Positions 8,286 through 17,376 are shown, numbered from the stretch's first letter. The stretch is DNA of 64,000 bases from Eubacteriales bacterium (GCA_030524715.1 JAUNGB010000006.1:33382-97381), one strand, 5' to 3'. A program made the numbers and translations. Notes: a model not told the origin generated them from the letters alone.

Positions 8286-9904
8286 TTGCGATACTCCCTG
8301 GCATATTCAGTAGGGGTTTTTCCTGTTATTTTCTTAAATGAGATCCCAAAATAATGAGGATCGGAAAAACCGACCTTTTCCGCGATCTCATAGTTCTTCA
8401 GAGTGGTGTTTTCCAAAAGCTCCTTTGCTTTCTGCATTCTTGTACTTATCAGGGCATCCATAAAGGTTCCCCCGGTCACTTCCTTAAATATCGTGCTGAA
8501 GTGGCTGGTGCTGATGCTTAAGTAGGAGCAGATGCTGTTCAGGCTCAGATCCGGATCCATATAATTGTTTCGGATATAATCCAGAGCCAGATACGCCTGT
8601 CTCTGCCCGTTGGAGCTGTTAAGGTTCAAAAGCTCATCGAATACCTGTTCTGCATATTCCTTTACAATACCGATGGCCTGCTGAAAGCTTTTCTGTTCTG
8701 TCACACGCTGGGTAAACGTCTCCCTCTGGTTTCTCAGCTTTTCCTCGTCTCCCTCTACCCGCCCGTAGACATTGCTGACAGCACGGATCACCTGCTGCAG
8801 GTAAACGCAGGCGCGGCTTTTGTCCACCAGGGCGCCTTTGATGGCTTCCTCGATCTTGGACAGGGCAAGCTCCATACTTTCTTTTTTGCCCATGCGCACA
8901 GCCTCCGTTAATTCGTCTGTCAGTTCATATATGGGAACCGCCCCGTTCACCTGCTGCTCCGCCATGTCAAGAAGCAGGTTACCTCCCAAAAGGTAACGGT
9001 ACTGGATGGCTTTCCGGGCAAGATCATGGGAAAGAATCAATTCCTCAGGAGAATTTACCCAATCTCCGATCCCCATGGAAACCTCGATCCCGATAACCTC
9101 CTTTACATTTTGCTGGATCTCCCTGCAGACGCTTTTGATCCTGTGGGAAAAATCCCTGGTCTTGGCCCCCTGAAAGAGGATGCAGACGCTGTTGTTCCCC
9201 TCCTGATAGGCGATCCCCATATTTTCACGGGTAACGATCTCATCGCTGATATTGAAAAGCACAAATGCCATCAGGGCGCTTTCCTGACGTTTTTCCACGT
9301 CAAGCTGGTACATATCGGAATAAATATCCATATCGAAGACAGCGACGCGGAAATGGGAGTGGCTGCCTATCTCTATCCCCATGCCTTTGAGCTGTTCTAT
9401 GCTCTCCCCTACATCCCGGGAACAGGTAACAAAAGCTTCGATGGCCTTGGAGCGTATCATCTGGGCGTTTTTGCGGTAATTTTCCGAGGCACGTGTAAGG
9501 CTTTCCATTTTTTTCTTTTCTTTTTGGCGCTGGTCAACCTTCTCTTTCATTTTTTCGATCACTGCGGTCAGCTCCATGGCAGTGACCGGCTTGAGCATAT
9601 ATTCGCTGACATTGTATTGGATGGCCTTTTTTGCATATTCAAATTCCCCGAAGCCGCTGAAAATAACGATCACGATATCCGGGTAGTTATCATGGAGGAA
9701 ATGGCTTAATTCCATGCCGTCCATATACGGCATACAAATATCTGTAAGTACAATATCCACCGGGTGCTGCTTCACAAACTCCGCAGCCTCCTGTCCGTTC
9801 TGACAGTCGCCCGACAGCTCACAGCCCAAGCCCTCCCAGTCTATGTTTTCTCTAATAGCGTCGCGTACTAAAATCTCATCATCTACAAGTAATATCCTGT
9901 ACAT
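8282..9904 (-). CDS. Response regulator with AraC-type DNA-binding domain (YesN family)
   Basis: 540 residues from the ATG at 9904, where the receiver domain begins (MYRILLVDDE). A start 14 codons earlier is possible; neither has a strong ribosome site. The receiver holds the phospho-acceptor aspartate in IVLTDICMPYMDG and the lysine in MLKPV. A central linker resembling the GGDEF-like region of YesN proteins follows, and two AraC helix-turn-helix motifs close the protein (LNSICSYLSISTSHFSTIF; NYEIAEKVGFSDPHYF). It is the first gene of the sensor operon and the likely activator of the importer operon. Confidence 0.92.
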   Translation of the reverse strand: MYRILLVDDEILVRDAIRENIDWEGLGCELSGDCQNGQEAAEFVKQHPVDIVLTDICMPYMDGMELSHFLHDNYPDIVIVIFSGFGEFEYAKKAIQYNVSEYMLKPVTAMELTAVIEKMKEKVDQRQKEKKKMESLTRASENYRKNAQMIRSKAIEAFVTCSRDVGESIEQLKGMGIEIGSHSHFRVAVFDMDIYSDMYQLDVEKRQESALMAFVLFNISDEIVTRENMGIAYQEGNNSVCILFQGAKTRDFSHRIKSVCREIQQNVKEVIGIEVSMGIGDWVNSPEELILSHDLARKAIQYRYLLGGNLLLDMAEQQVNGAVPIYELTDELTEAVRMGKKESMELALSKIEEAIKGALVDKSRACVYLQQVIRAVSNVYGRVEGDEEKLRNQRETFTQRVTEQKSFQQAIGIVKEYAEQVFDELLNLNSSNGQRQAYLALDYIRNNYMDPDLSLNSICSYLSISTSHFSTIFKEVTGGTFMDALISTRMQKAKELLENTTLKNYEIAEKVGFSDPHYFGISFKKITGKTPTEYAREYRK

Positions 9905-10025
9905 ATAATCAGTAAAGTCCCCCTGGTCGATTTGTTTTTCTTTCACATCTGTCTCACATATGATATTCTGTGAGCAGATTCTGTTTGCATCCGCAGCCGG
10001 TGTTCCAGACTGTTATGTTGTTACT

Positions 10026-10054
10026 ATAGTACCATGTTTTGATATAATTTACAA
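10026..10054 (-). promoter_or_regulatory. Candidate promoter of the sensor operon
   Basis: TTGTAA and TACTAT are separated by 17 bases on the minus strand, about 120 bases upstream of the response regulator. Confidence 0.5.
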
Positions 10055-10092
10055 CAAACTGGTTTGCGGCAAAATCCCGGAACTGGTTCCTG

Positions 10093-10322
10093 GGTTATTG
10101 TTCACAGGTTATCATTCTACCTGCCTCTCTTTATATACTGCATAGCAATCAACTATCAGCGCAGGAATCAGAAAGGATCTGCCGTACGGACAATATTTCT
10201 GCTCGAAAGAGCCAGAAAATTATCCTGTACTTCAGCAGATACCTTTAAAGCCTGCGTACATATTGGGATCATGTGCAGGTATATAAAAAGGCAGGTTGAA
10301 GTGTAACCTGTGAACAGTAATG
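10093..10322. mobile_element. MITE-like element with long imperfect inverted ends
   Basis: Two arms of about 43 bases (10095-10137 and 10279-10321) are imperfect inverted copies. Both contain GTTCACAGGTTA and an AACCTGCC/ACCTGCC block running into TTTATATAC. About 140 non-coding bases lie between them. A 21-base direct repeat (10184-10204 and 10335-10355, core GTACGGACAATATTTCTGCT) has one copy inside and one just outside the right arm. No transposase is encoded. The 520-base gap between 9904 and 10425 holds nothing else except a promoter and a terminator. Confidence 0.45.
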
Positions 10323-10360
10323 TTTCCGGTTTCTGTACGGACAATATTTCTGCTCTTAAC

Positions 10361-10396
10361 CAAAAATCAGTGCGGGATTTCTAAGAAATCCCGCAC
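10361..10396 (-). terminator. Terminator of the polyol operon
   Basis: An 11-base perfect stem, GTGCGGGATTT with AAATCCCGCAC, has a five-base loop and is followed on the minus strand by TGATTTTTG. It lies 28 bases after the aldo/keto reductase stop. Confidence 0.8.
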
Positions 10397-10424
10397 CGCA
10401 TTCTGCTCATAAGAGCTATTGAAT

Positions 10425-11435
10425 TTATTTTACAATGACTCCGTCCTCATCCCACAGGTCATGCCAGTCCCTGGCGCCTTCCCAGAGGAAAACATGGCCC
10501 TTGATCAGACGGTTGTTTTTATCCAGGGATTTCATGACGGACATTTCCTCATCCGTAAGGGGATCCTCTGTGACACACTGAAGATTCTTGGTGTAATTTT
10601 TCTCCTTAAGGGAGAACGGAATCGGGGACTGCCCTCTCTGGACTGCCCATTTAATGCAGATGACTGCCGGATGCACTCCATGGGCTTCTGCGATCTTCTT
10701 CAGCTCAGGAAGCTCGATGTCCGCAATATCATCCGGCATTTTATCACGCTCCGGACGTTCCGGGGAACCGATGGGGCAGAAGCCTACCACCTGGATATTG
10801 TGCGCGCGGCAGTAATCGAACAGCTCCGGCTGCTGGAAGCACGGGTGCAGTTCCATTTCGATAGCTGCCGGCTGAATCCTGCAGAGAGGCAGAACCGCTT
10901 CCAGCTTGGGAATGGTCATGTTGGACATACCGATATGTTTAGTAAGCCCCATATCCACCAGACGTTCCATCTGTCTCCAGGTCTTCATAAAGCGCTCTAC
11001 TGTAAACGGCTTGGAATCCGGGTTACGGGAATCCACATCACAGCCCGGCGCATGATAATTGGGAAATGGCCAGTGCACATAGTACATATCCAGATAATCC
11101 AGCTTTAAATCCTTTAAGGTTTTCGCGCAGGCAAGAAGCACATCTCCGTCGCCGTGCATATCATTCCATACCTTTGACGCAATGAAAAGGTCTTCTCTCT
11201 TTACAACGCCTTCTTCAAAAGCATCGGCAAACACCCTGCCGATCTGATCCTCATTTCCGTAGCAGGCCGCACAGTCAAAGGAACGGTATCCCACACGGAT
11301 AGCTCCCGCAACAGCGGCGGATACGGCATCCGGATCCGCATGGTCGCTTCCGAAGGTTCCCATACCTACCGCCGGCATTTTGGCGCCGGTGTACAAAGTC
11401 CTCTGAGGAACTGTATTCGGGTCAATAAATGTCAT
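10425..11435 (-). CDS. Aldo/keto reductase
   Basis: 336 residues with the AKR barrel. The catalytic tetrad can be seen: Asp and Tyr in FDCAACYGNE, Lys in IASKVW and His in YYVHWPFP. The NADP-binding tail region is of the usual type (SLKEKNYTKNLQ). It reduces or oxidises a sugar, aldehyde or polyol. It is the last gene of the LacI-controlled polyol operon, so it may act on the polyol/ketose pair or remove aldehyde by-products. The substrate cannot be read from sequence. Confidence 0.87.
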   Translation of the reverse strand: MTFIDPNTVPQRTLYTGAKMPAVGMGTFGSDHADPDAVSAAVAGAIRVGYRSFDCAACYGNEDQIGRVFADAFEEGVVKREDLFIASKVWNDMHGDGDVLLACAKTLKDLKLDYLDMYYVHWPFPNYHAPGCDVDSRNPDSKPFTVERFMKTWRQMERLVDMGLTKHIGMSNMTIPKLEAVLPLCRIQPAAIEMELHPCFQQPELFDYCRAHNIQVVGFCPIGSPERPERDKMPDDIADIELPELKKIAEAHGVHPAVICIKWAVQRGQSPIPFSLKEKNYTKNLQCVTEDPLTDEEMSVMKSLDKNNRLIKGHVFLWEGARDWHDLWDEDGVIVK

Positions 11436-11507
11436 TTTTTCATCCTCCTTTTATGGTTATGGCGATGCCGCCGTCAGACAGCATTGCCGTTTGTTATCTG
11501 ATTTTTG

Positions 11508-12440
11508 TTATCTGATCTTTTTTATCTGCACCTTCGGCAGGATCGCTTCCATATCTTCTTTTACAAAAAAGCCTGTTTCCAGACGCATGGCGTTTGCCGC
11601 GGAAATAGCGCTGGCAAGGCGGATGGTCTCTGTCATGGGAAGGCTCCTTGACATGCCCACCGCAAATCCGGCAATCATGGAATCTCCGCAGCCGACTGTA
11701 TTTACCGCATCGATCTTCGGCACCTTTACATCATAAACGCCTTCCATACAGGATACCAGAGAGCCGTCCCCTCCAAGGGAGATCACAACAATTTCAATAC
11801 CGTCCTCATGGAGATCCCTGGCCGCGCGAAGCAGCGCCTCGCGGCTGTTCATAGGGCGTCCGGTAAGCGCGCGGATCTCATCGATATTGGGCTTGATCAT
11901 GGTCGGGCGCTCCAGCAGGCAGTCCTCTAAAAGCGCGCCGCTGGTATCAAGGATCACCGGTTTTCCGGCTTCCCTTGCCGCCCGGAGCATTCTTTTATAC
12001 AGGCTGGAATCCGCTCCCTTGGGCGCGCTTCCTGAGATCGTTACTACCCTGCACTCTGGAAGGATGGACGTAAATTTCTCGATCAGACGATCACAATCCT
12101 TATCTGTTACAGAAAAACCAGGTTCCAGAAATTCCGTCTGCTTCTTTTCCACTTCATCCCAGATATTGATACAGGTACGGCTTTCGCCCTCGCACCATAC
12201 AAAATCGCTTTTGATTCCCCGTGCTTCCACCCGTTCTGAAATAAACTTCCCGGCATGGCCTCCCAAAAATCCCGTAGCGGTCATTTTCTCTCCCGCAATA
12301 GAGGCTACACGCGCAACATTGATTCCCTTGCCTCCCGCATTAGCGGCACAGGATTTTACACGGTTTACGTTGCCTACGCCGAATCTCTCCACAACATAAC
12401 GTTTATCTATCGCCGCATTGGCAGTTACTGTTAATATCAT
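11508..12440 (-). CDS. PfkB-family sugar-phosphate kinase (1-phosphofructokinase / tagatose-6-phosphate kinase type)
   Basis: 310 residues. It has the MILTVTANAAIDKRY start typical of the FruK/LacC branch, the GGKGINVA motif near residue 37, and the ATP/anion-hole motif NTVGCGDSMIAG with the catalytic Asp. Members phosphorylate fructose-1-phosphate or tagatose-6-phosphate to the 1,6-bisphosphate. Beside a GatY-like aldolase and GatD-like dehydrogenase, tagatose-6-phosphate is the attractive substrate (inference). Six bases separate it from the upstream dehydrogenase gene. Confidence 0.87.
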   Translation of the reverse strand: MILTVTANAAIDKRYVVERFGVGNVNRVKSCAANAGGKGINVARVASIAGEKMTATGFLGGHAGKFISERVEARGIKSDFVWCEGESRTCINIWDEVEKKQTEFLEPGFSVTDKDCDRLIEKFTSILPECRVVTISGSAPKGADSSLYKRMLRAAREAGKPVILDTSGALLEDCLLERPTMIKPNIDEIRALTGRPMNSREALLRAARDLHEDGIEIVVISLGGDGSLVSCMEGVYDVKVPKIDAVNTVGCGDSMIAGFAVGMSRSLPMTETIRLASAISAANAMRLETGFFVKEDMEAILPKVQIKKIR

Positions 12441-12445
12441 TGCTT

Positions 12446-13495
12446 TTATTCCTCGTTCATTAATAAAATCTTACCCTGTACAAGTCCCGGGGTCTTGTAT
12501 AGCTGAAACGCCTCCTGAGCCTGACTCATGGGCATTTTTCTGTAAATGAAGCCCGGATCGAATTTTAACTGGCCGGTTGCAAAATAATGGGCGGTCAACT
12601 CCCATTCTTTTCCCGGGAACGGAGAGCTGTAGGACATCCATGAGCCGGTCAGCTTAAATTCCTTACGGTTCATGTTCTCCCACTGCTTCGGGGTGAAGCT
12701 TAAGTCTACGTGAGGAGTGCCGATAAAGCATACGTGCGCTTTGTTGGCGGCAAGCTCGAAAGCCATGTGCATGGTCGGCACCTGCCCGGCGGTTTCAAAA
12801 ACATAACCATAGCCTTTGCCTCCGGTGATCGCAAGGGCGTCTGCCATGTAGGTTTCTTTTGTAGTGTTGATGACCTCGTCCGCCCCCAGACGTCTGGCAA
12901 GGGCAAGGCGTTCATCACTGATATCGAACACGACTACCTTTTTGGAGCCGAAAATTTTGGCCCACTGCATGGTAAACATACCGATGGTTCCGCCTCCCAG
13001 AACAGCAACGTACTGGCCGCCCTGATAATCGTTCTGGAAAAGGCCGTGGAGGGCAACAGTGGAAGGTTCAAACATAGCGCCCTGTTCATAGGAAATGGAC
13101 GGATCAAAGGGAACAACGTTCTGCTCAGGGAAAACCACATACTCTGCGTTGCTGCCCTGCTCCCGGGAGCCCTTGAAGCTGTAATGCTTGCAGAGGGAAA
13201 AGTTGCCGTTCTGGCAGTCGTCACATTTCATACACGGAAGAAGCGGCGCGCAGGTTACCCGGTCGCCCACCTTTGTCTTCGTAACGCCGTCGCCGATCTC
13301 CACAACGTCGCCGGAAAATTCATGTCCCAGAACAATGGGATAGAAATGGACTCCGTTATGTAAAACACGTGGAACGTCCGAACCGCAGATACCGGATGCC
13401 TTTACTTTAATTTTGACATACCCGGGTTTTACCTGAGGTTCTTCCACATCCTGATAACGGACATCTTCGTTAGCTACTACTACTGCTGCTTTCAT
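12446..13495 (-). CDS. Zinc alcohol dehydrogenase, galactitol-1-phosphate 5-dehydrogenase-like
   Basis: 349 residues of the medium-chain dehydrogenase family. The catalytic zinc site is GICGSD with GHEFSG; the structural zinc cysteines are in PCMKCDDCQNGNFSLC; the Rossmann motif is VLGGGTIGMF. The run LCKHYSFKGSREQGSNAEYV and the GSWMSYSSPFPGKEW segment resemble E. coli GatD closely. It would oxidise a polyol, or polyol phosphate, to the ketose form with NAD. No phosphotransferase genes lie nearby, so its substrate must be phosphorylated by the adjacent FGGY kinase or remain unphosphorylated. Confidence 0.87.
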   Translation of the reverse strand: MKAAVVVANEDVRYQDVEEPQVKPGYVKIKVKASGICGSDVPRVLHNGVHFYPIVLGHEFSGDVVEIGDGVTKTKVGDRVTCAPLLPCMKCDDCQNGNFSLCKHYSFKGSREQGSNAEYVVFPEQNVVPFDPSISYEQGAMFEPSTVALHGLFQNDYQGGQYVAVLGGGTIGMFTMQWAKIFGSKKVVVFDISDERLALARRLGADEVINTTKETYMADALAITGGKGYGYVFETAGQVPTMHMAFELAANKAHVCFIGTPHVDLSFTPKQWENMNRKEFKLTGSWMSYSSPFPGKEWELTAHYFATGQLKFDPGFIYRKMPMSQAQEAFQLYKTPGLVQGKILLMNEE

Positions 13496-13507
13496 GAATA
13501 AGCCTCC

Positions 13508-15022
13508 TTATTTATTCTTCATTAACTCTTTTAATGCCTTATATAAAGCCAGGTACGTCTGATATGCTTTGTCATAAACCTCTTTGTGCGATAAATCAGG
13601 CGTATGCGCCCTGGTCTGTTTTACCGTAAGCTCTACAGCCTCCCGGTAATCCTTGTAAAATCCTGTGCCCACTCCTGCCAAAAGCGCGGCTCCCAGAGTG
13701 GTAGCCGTATCGGAAGAAGGAACAATAATGGGTTTCCCTGTAATATCGGCCTTTATCTGGGTCCAGAGAAGAGAGTTCGCGGAGCCTCCCATGGCCCGCA
13801 GTACCTCTGCCAACGCCCCGGCTTCTTCGGCAATTTCCAGATTGTGGCGAAGGGAAAAGGCAACCCCTTCCATACAGGCACGTACCATGTGCCCCTTTGT
13901 CTTGGAAAAATCAAGCCCGTAGAAAACGCCTTTGGCATCAGGATCCCAGATAGGGGAGCGTTCTCCTGCCATATAGGGAAGAAATACAACTCCGTCACTT
14001 CCCGGCTCAACCTGCCCGGCAATCACGTTCAACTGTTCCAGAGAGGATTTGTTTGTTTTCGGAGCGATCTCCCGCTCATAGTCAGCAAACTCCCGTTCAA
14101 ACCAGCGCATGACCCCGCCGCCTCCGGTAGTTCCCCCCTGAAGAAGCCACTGGCCGGGAATCACATGGAAGCTCAGGATAAGCCTTGGATCCGCCTTGTA
14201 GGTATCCATACAGATACTCATGCCGCCGGCCTGTCCGCCCTGCTCCTGAGTCTCACCCGGATGGATCACCCCGGCTCCCAACGTGCCGCAGGCTGCGTCC
14301 AGTCCCCCGGCAACTACCGGAGTGCCGGGAGCAAGCCCGCTTTCCCGGGCAGCCTTTGGCGTGACGGTGCCCACAACCTTGTCACAGGGAACGATCTCCG
14401 GGAGAAATTCCATGGGGATCCCCAATTTCCCGCACATTTGCGCATCCCACGTTCCGGTACGCATATGAAAGCAATGAAGCCCGTATCCCTGGGAAACGTC
14501 CTGGGTAACAGCGCCTGTCAGGCGAAACGCTATGTAACTGTTGGACTGCAGGATCTTATAAATGTTCCGGTAAACCTCCGGCTTATTTTCTTTATACCAT
14601 AGAATTTTGGCTGTGGTGTAGGAAGGCTGCAGGGAATTTCCCGCCGCCTGAAAAATCTCGTCTGCACCGATCTCTTCATTTAAACGCGCACAGATGGACT
14701 GCGCACGTGTATCCATCCAGATGGGAGTGTTCGTCAGAACCCTGCCCTCTTTATCAATGGCAATGGCGGACCAGCTTTGGCCGTCAATTCCAATTCCCGC
14801 AATTTCCTCCGGGTCAACATTCCCTTTCTGCAGGGCAGCTTTCGTGGCATGGCAGACAGCCGCCCACCATTCCTCGGGGTTCTGCTCTGCCCATCCCTCC
14901 TGCGGGTAGTATACCGGATAATCGCCGGAAGCGGCGCCGACCACACGGCCCTCGCGGTCGAATACTGCCACCTTGCAGGCGCTGGTCCCTATATCTATTC
15001 CCAATAAATATGGCTTCGTCAT
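13508..15022 (-). CDS. FGGY-family carbohydrate kinase (xylulokinase-like)
   Basis: 504 residues. The actin-like ATPase fold starts with LGIDIGTSACKVAVFD (phosphate 1 motif). It has DGQSWSAIAID, the GGLDAACGTLGAGV segment and an adenosine region MGGSANSLLWTQI. The closest family is xylulokinase, but FGGY kinases also act on glycerol, ribitol, erythritol, fuculose and rhamnulose. In this operon a polyol or ketose kinase role is likely. It could in principle supply the fuculokinase missing from the window, but its setting argues against that. Confidence 0.87.
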   Translation of the reverse strand: MTKPYLLGIDIGTSACKVAVFDREGRVVGAASGDYPVYYPQEGWAEQNPEEWWAAVCHATKAALQKGNVDPEEIAGIGIDGQSWSAIAIDKEGRVLTNTPIWMDTRAQSICARLNEEIGADEIFQAAGNSLQPSYTTAKILWYKENKPEVYRNIYKILQSNSYIAFRLTGAVTQDVSQGYGLHCFHMRTGTWDAQMCGKLGIPMEFLPEIVPCDKVVGTVTPKAARESGLAPGTPVVAGGLDAACGTLGAGVIHPGETQEQGGQAGGMSICMDTYKADPRLILSFHVIPGQWLLQGGTTGGGGVMRWFEREFADYEREIAPKTNKSSLEQLNVIAGQVEPGSDGVVFLPYMAGERSPIWDPDAKGVFYGLDFSKTKGHMVRACMEGVAFSLRHNLEIAEEAGALAEVLRAMGGSANSLLWTQIKADITGKPIIVPSSDTATTLGAALLAGVGTGFYKDYREAVELTVKQTRAHTPDLSHKEVYDKAYQTYLALYKALKELMKNK

Positions 15023-15114
15023 AATATTATTAAGATCCTTTCGTTATTAAAGTTCTTTCGTTTGGTTATTTCTTTGACCGCGCATCTAAAGCTACGCGGA
15101 TTTCTTCTGTTCTT

Positions 15115-15163
15115 TAAAGCAGACTTTCGCATCCTGCTTTACTACATCCTTATCTGCTTTCAA
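15115..15163. repeat. Dispersed palindromic repeat (family B)
   Basis: AAAGCAGACTTTCGCATCCT ... CTTATCTGCTTTCA lies between the kinase and LacI genes. It follows the same pattern as the copies at 17230 and 24493. Confidence 0.5.
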
Positions 15164-16160
15164 GCTTTTTTATAGATTTTCCCATAAAAATTTCCGTCTG
15201 GAATTTCTCAGTAAAAACATCAGGAGCCTCATCATTGCCCAGCCGGAGAAGTATCCTGCGCGCCGCCTCTCTGGCGATCTGCTGGGTAGGCTGGGAAACT
15301 ATGGTAAGCTTTGGGCTGCACGCCCTTGCGAACGGAAGATTGTCAAACCCGATCAGGGAAAGCTGCTCCGGAATCCGGATACCAAGCTCATTGATACCGA
15401 TCACCGCACCCATTGTCATCTCATAATTAGTCACAAAAACCGCCGTCATATCAGGATTGCGGCTGACCAGCTCTTCCAGTCCCCGGACGCCTCCCTGAAT
15501 CGTATAATCTCCGTGATAGATCAGCGATTCACGGACAGGGATACCCGCCTCTTCATGTGCCTTGATATAGCCCTCCATGCGCTCCTGTGCGGTAAAAATG
15601 TCCCGGGGGCCCCCGATGATCCCGATATTTTTATGGCCGTTTTCCAGAAGAAGGGAAACTGCCTTACCTGCCGCCGCATGATTATCTACAAGAACGCAGT
15701 CACAGGATATACCCTGAATACGCCGGTCAATCAGCACAATGGGCCTGCCTGTTTTCAGGAATGCCTTAAGGTGCGCGCCGGTCACATCCACGGGCATATT
15801 AATGATCCCGTCCACACGCTTCCTCGTAAGAAATTCCACAGCCTCTTTTTCCAGATTTTTGTCTGTGCGGCAGTCACAGATGATCGTGGCATACCCGTGG
15901 CTGCGGAGGATATCCTCCATCTCCGAGATGATCTCCGCGCAGAAAACATTATTCAGCTCGGGAATCACAACGCCGACGGTTTTCGTGGCGTTGGTTTTCA
16001 GTCCGCGGGCAACCTCGTTCACTTCGTAATGAAGCTCTTCGATCGCTTCCTCGATTTTCTTCCTGTTTTTTTCCCGCACATTTCCCCCGTTGAAATAAGA
16101 AGAGATCGTCGCCAGTCCAAGCCCGGTACGGTTTGCAAGATCTTTCATTGTTGCTGCCAT
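15150..16160 (-). CDS. LacI-family transcriptional regulator of the polyol operon
   Basis: 336 residues from the ATG at 16160, the one properly spaced after AAAGAGGGG (an ATG six bases earlier is too close). An N-terminal helix-turn-helix (TMKDLANRTGLGLATISSYFN) and hinge lead into a periplasmic-binding-like effector domain (VGVVIPELNNVF, RPIVLIDRR, LSLIGFDNLPFA). The gene is inside the operon it most likely controls. A symmetric GAAACGTTTC operator lies just downstream of the operon's promoter at 17307-17335. It should repress in the absence of the sugar (inference). Confidence 0.92.
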   Translation of the reverse strand: MAATMKDLANRTGLGLATISSYFNGGNVREKNRKKIEEAIEELHYEVNEVARGLKTNATKTVGVVIPELNNVFCAEIISEMEDILRSHGYATIICDCRTDKNLEKEAVEFLTRKRVDGIINMPVDVTGAHLKAFLKTGRPIVLIDRRIQGISCDCVLVDNHAAAGKAVSLLLENGHKNIGIIGGPRDIFTAQERMEGYIKAHEEAGIPVRESLIYHGDYTIQGGVRGLEELVSRNPDMTAVFVTNYEMTMGAVIGINELGIRIPEQLSLIGFDNLPFARACSPKLTIVSQPTQQIAREAARRILLRLGNDEAPDVFTEKFQTEIFMGKSIKKLESR

Positions 16161-16275
16161 GCTCATCCCCTCTTTCCTGACAATTATACGTTCTTATCTC
16201 ATAGGCTTGCAGCCAGTGCCGGAGTGAACAGTAATCCTGTTTTTCTATTCGCTCCCGTACAGCTCAGAGGGTATG

Positions 16276-17127
16276 TTACTCTGCTTTGCCATCGCATCCG
16301 CAGACCTTCATACGGCCCTTTACCAGTTCCTTAACTGCTGCAATTCCCGCTTTGCCATACGCTTTGGGATCGATGGTGTCCGGTTTTTCTGTGAGAAGCT
16401 CTTTGACCGCTTTTGAATATGCGGCACGCAGCTCGGTAGCAAAATTAACCTTGCAGATTCCTCTTCTTACACAGTCGCTGACGTCTTCATCTGTCAGGCC
16501 TGAAGCTCCGTGAAGAACCAGCGGGATATCCACAACCTTGCGGATCTCTGTCAGACGTTCCTTATCAAGAATCGGAGTACCTACATAAAAGCCGTGGGCT
16601 GTTCCGATGGCAACTGCAAGGGAGGTCACACCTGTACGCTCAACAAATTCCCTTGCCTCCTGAGGGTCAGTGTTCGTATCTGCGTCCGCCTCCAGGTCGT
16701 CTTCCTTGCCGCCCACTTTGCCCAGTTCAGCCTCACATGGGATGCCAAGAGCAGCCGCTGCGTCCGCAACCTTTTTGCTGACCTCTATATTTCCTTCAAA
16801 ATCCAGCTTGGAACCGTCGATCATAACAGACGTATAGCCAGCCTTCATTGCCTGCATAGCCAGTTCAAAGCTGCTGCCATGGTCTAAATGAAGGCAGACC
16901 GGAACAGATGCCTTAGCTGCTTCCGCCGCTACGATCGCGGCATAGGTTTCCAGCGTACCGTATTTTACCGTGGATGGAGTCGTCTGGATCATGACCGGAG
17001 CCTTTAATTCTTCTGCTGCCTGAATGATCGCCTTCACCATCTCCATATTCTCTGCGTTAAATGCGCCTACGGCGTATCCGCCCTTCTGAGCGTTTAATAA
17101 CATTTCTTTTGATGTAACTAATGGCAT
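16276..17127 (-). CDS. Class II ketose-bisphosphate aldolase, GatY/KbaY-like
   Basis: 283 residues, the usual size for tagatose-1,6-bisphosphate aldolases. It has zinc ligands in LHLDHGSS, the EAELGKVGG segment, TAHGFYVG and the phosphate-binding GASGL ... KVNFATELR. It cleaves a ketose-1,6-bisphosphate into DHAP and glyceraldehyde-3-phosphate. Fructose-bisphosphate activity cannot be excluded from sequence. It is the first gene of the polyol operon, behind a consensus-like promoter overlapped by a LacI-type operator. Confidence 0.88.
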   Translation of the reverse strand: MPLVTSKEMLLNAQKGGYAVGAFNAENMEMVKAIIQAAEELKAPVMIQTTPSTVKYGTLETYAAIVAAEAAKASVPVCLHLDHGSSFELAMQAMKAGYTSVMIDGSKLDFEGNIEVSKKVADAAAALGIPCEAELGKVGGKEDDLEADADTNTDPQEAREFVERTGVTSLAVAIGTAHGFYVGTPILDKERLTEIRKVVDIPLVLHGASGLTDEDVSDCVRRGICKVNFATELRAAYSKAVKELLTEKPDTIDPKAYGKAGIAAVKELVKGRMKVCGCDGKAE

Positions 17128-17229
17128 TGTTTTTTCCTCCTGCTTCCTGTAAATGTAACTTGATTATCGTGAAATTTCTGCCGCTCCCGGAAGTCCCTGA
17201 AGTGTGTTTGAACAAACATGCTCCGGTCT

Positions 17230-17280
17230 AGTAAAGCAGATATTCGCATTACCCTTTGCTGGATGCTTATCTGCGTTCAG
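17230..17280. repeat. Dispersed palindromic repeat (family B)
   Basis: AAAGCAGATATTCGCATTAC ... GGATGCTTATCTGCGTTCAG. The GCAGATA and TATCTGC arms can pair. It lies upstream of the aldolase promoter region. Confidence 0.6.
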
Positions 17281-17282
17281 AA

Positions 17283-17298
17283 ACCGAAACGTTTCTGT
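17283..17298. promoter_or_regulatory. LacI-type operator
   Basis: The symmetric core GAAACGTTTC (17286-17295) lies directly downstream of the -10 box of the aldolase promoter, where a bound LacI-family repressor would block transcription. CcpA could also read such a site. Confidence 0.65.
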
Positions 17299-17306
17299 TT
17301 GGTATT

Positions 17307-17335
17307 ATCATACCTCCTGAAAACTCTTTTGTCAA
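17307..17335 (-). promoter_or_regulatory. Promoter of the polyol operon
   Basis: A perfect TTGACA and TATGAT are separated by 17 bases on the minus strand, about 180 bases upstream of the aldolase start. Confidence 0.75.
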
Positions 17336-17345
17336 CCATAAAAAC

Positions 17346-17376
17346 GTTACTTTTCACACCTGCGGTGTAAAAAGTA
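17346..17376. repeat. Dispersed hairpin repeat (family A)
   Basis: GTTACTTTTCACACC-TGC-GGTGTAAAAAGTAA is a near-perfect inverted repeat. Related copies occur at 10301, 16224, 36607, 45602 and 50196. The 405-base gap 17128-17532 otherwise holds the operator, the promoter and one family B repeat. Confidence 0.55.

Noticed and set aside
13508-15022. FGGY kinase as L-fuculokinase
   Set aside because: Its closest family is xylulokinase, and it is embedded in a LacI-controlled polyol operon with GatD- and GatY-like genes. Noted as possible, but not called.
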